From DATGFK01 sp040007395 (lineage in GTDB: Bacteria; Chloroflexota; Anaerolineae; Aggregatilineales; UBA2796): a stretch of DNA of 23,366 nucleotides. The notes beneath the pieces were generated by a model. It was not told where the DNA came from, made no database searches, and worked only from the letters and a program-made list of their open reading frames with translations. A program made the translations under genes and the position numbers. The DNA is taken from assembly GCA_040007395.1 (NCBI GenBank), contig JBDTVG010000108.1:1-23366 (forward strand), read 5' to 3'. Positions 22,796 through 23,366 of the stretch are shown here, piece after piece; the stretch's first letter is position 1; the number at the start of each line of letters is the position of its first letter.

Positions 22796-23228
22796 GACGA
22801 ATTATTCACATTTGTTGAGGATAAAAAACAAAGTCTATGTCGTGACCAATGTTGATCGAATGACCCATTGTATCGTCGGCTGGATGTACTTTGGGAGAGC
22901 ACGAGCAACCCGATGCAAGCCTTGCTGAATCGTTCACTACAAGCCCTTTATTACTATTCTGACCGGTTTGCGAGACACCTTAATTTATTATTCTGGACAG
23001 CATCAATCCCTTCCTAACAAACGTCAGACCTATTCGGTTGAAGCGGATAATGCAGAACTACGCCACTATCTTGCACGGCTAGCCCGTAAACCACGCTGTT
23101 TTTCGCGCAGTATTCACGCTTTATGGCGGGCCATCACATTATTTGTTTTTGCTTGGAATCGCCGACAATTACATTAACGAACGTTTCCTAAATATCCTTC
23201 AAACGTCAGAGATTTTGCCTATTCCTGA
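22796..23228 (+). pseudogene. Decayed IS1-type (InsB-like) transposase remnant
   Basis: The translated pieces follow an IS1-family transposase catalytic domain, but in several frames. 22796-22828 encodes DELFTFVEDKK with the first catalytic Asp. After a shift in an A-run, 22827-22880 gives NKVYVVTNVDRMTHCIVGW. A second shift gives MQALLNRSLQALYYYSDRFA (the second catalytic Asp). A third returns to the second frame for RDTLIYYSGQHQ and VEADNAELRHYLARLARKPRCFSR, holding the last acidic residue. A TAA at 23175-23177 interrupts where family members have a basic residue, after which RTFPKYPSNVRDFAYS continues to TGA at 23226-23228. The N-terminal zinc/helix-turn-helix part is missing, and I see no terminal inverted repeats. 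The element is dead. Confidence 0.82.
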
Positions 23229-23292
23229 TCTTCACCATTCCCGGTGTAATCACACCATTTTCAATGGCATCTGTTATTAAGAGGGGTCGAAA

Positions 23293-23366
23293 TTGAAATT
23301 CTATTACCGCGTAAGGCACTGTAAAGAAATAAGGGATGCAATTAAACAAGAAGAATGGAGTACAAA
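23293..23366 (+). CDS. Possible start of a gene running off the window
   Basis: TTG at 23293 follows GAGGGG (23281-23286) at 6-bp spacing and opens a basic frame of 24 codons that remains open to the last base. A stop closes the frame just upstream (23278-23280). It is too short to recognise. The 64 bases between the transposase remnant and this frame show nothing. Confidence 0.25.
   Translation, partial: MKFYYRVRHCKEIRDAIKQEEWST

Noticed and set aside
1..23366. CRISPR arrays, tRNA and rRNA genes
   Set aside because: No regularly spaced repeats, tRNA cloverleaf with a CCA-type end, or rRNA-like stretches were seen by eye. A dedicated RNA scan was not possible.

Overview
The window looks like a chromosomal segment of a Chloroflexota bacterium, probably Anaerolineae-like. 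There is no rRNA or ribosomal marker, so this is inference. It rests on roughly 55% GC codon usage, many GTG and TTG starts, surface proteins with long Thr/Pro-rich linkers (an LCP protein and a LysM protein), multi-pass glycosyltransferase-like membrane proteins, a geranylgeranyl-reductase-family flavoprotein, and short dispersed palindromes built on a CCTCTC/GAGAGG core.

Layout. Positions 1-475 hold an unrecognised 91-codon ORF and a 34-codon ORF with a good ribosome binding site. A GyrI-like ligand-binding protein (476-919) follows. From 968 to 5915 three minus-strand genes read right to left: a polytopic membrane protein, an LCP cell-wall attachment protein and a small TPR membrane protein. 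A dispersed palindrome follows. Next is a translationally coupled minus-strand pair: a 1130-residue 7-TM/GAF/coiled-coil histidine-kinase-like protein whose phosphoacceptor His is Gln, and a membrane-anchored LysM protein. The intergenic 10875-11118 carries divergent promoter candidates and a second copy of the palindrome.

From 11119 to 15643 genes read rightward: an AT-richer TIR-like plus nucleoside-deoxyribosyltransferase-like fusion (a candidate immune effector), a geranylgeranyl-reductase-family enzyme, then a tight tsaB-rimI-udg run that ends with a stand-alone EF-Tu domain-2 protein. A PLP aminotransferase (own promoter, flanked by a perfect 9-bp inverted repeat) converges on an orphan iolD. 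iolD diverges from an extended SDR across an intergenic region with two ATAGATCA direct repeats. A single-domain response regulator, a GNAT protein and a GT87-like membrane protein follow. The window ends in a decayed IS1-type transposase with three frameshifts and a nonsense codon.

The genes suggest envelope biology (LCP, LysM and membrane glycosyltransferase-like proteins), tRNA modification and translation (TsaB, RimI, EF-Tu domain 2), uracil repair (a family-4 UDG ending in a beta-clamp motif), inositol-related carbon metabolism (IolD), and a probable laterally acquired defence gene. The strongest novelty candidates are the TIR/NDT-like fusion, the free-standing EF-Tu domain 2 and the kinase without its histidine.
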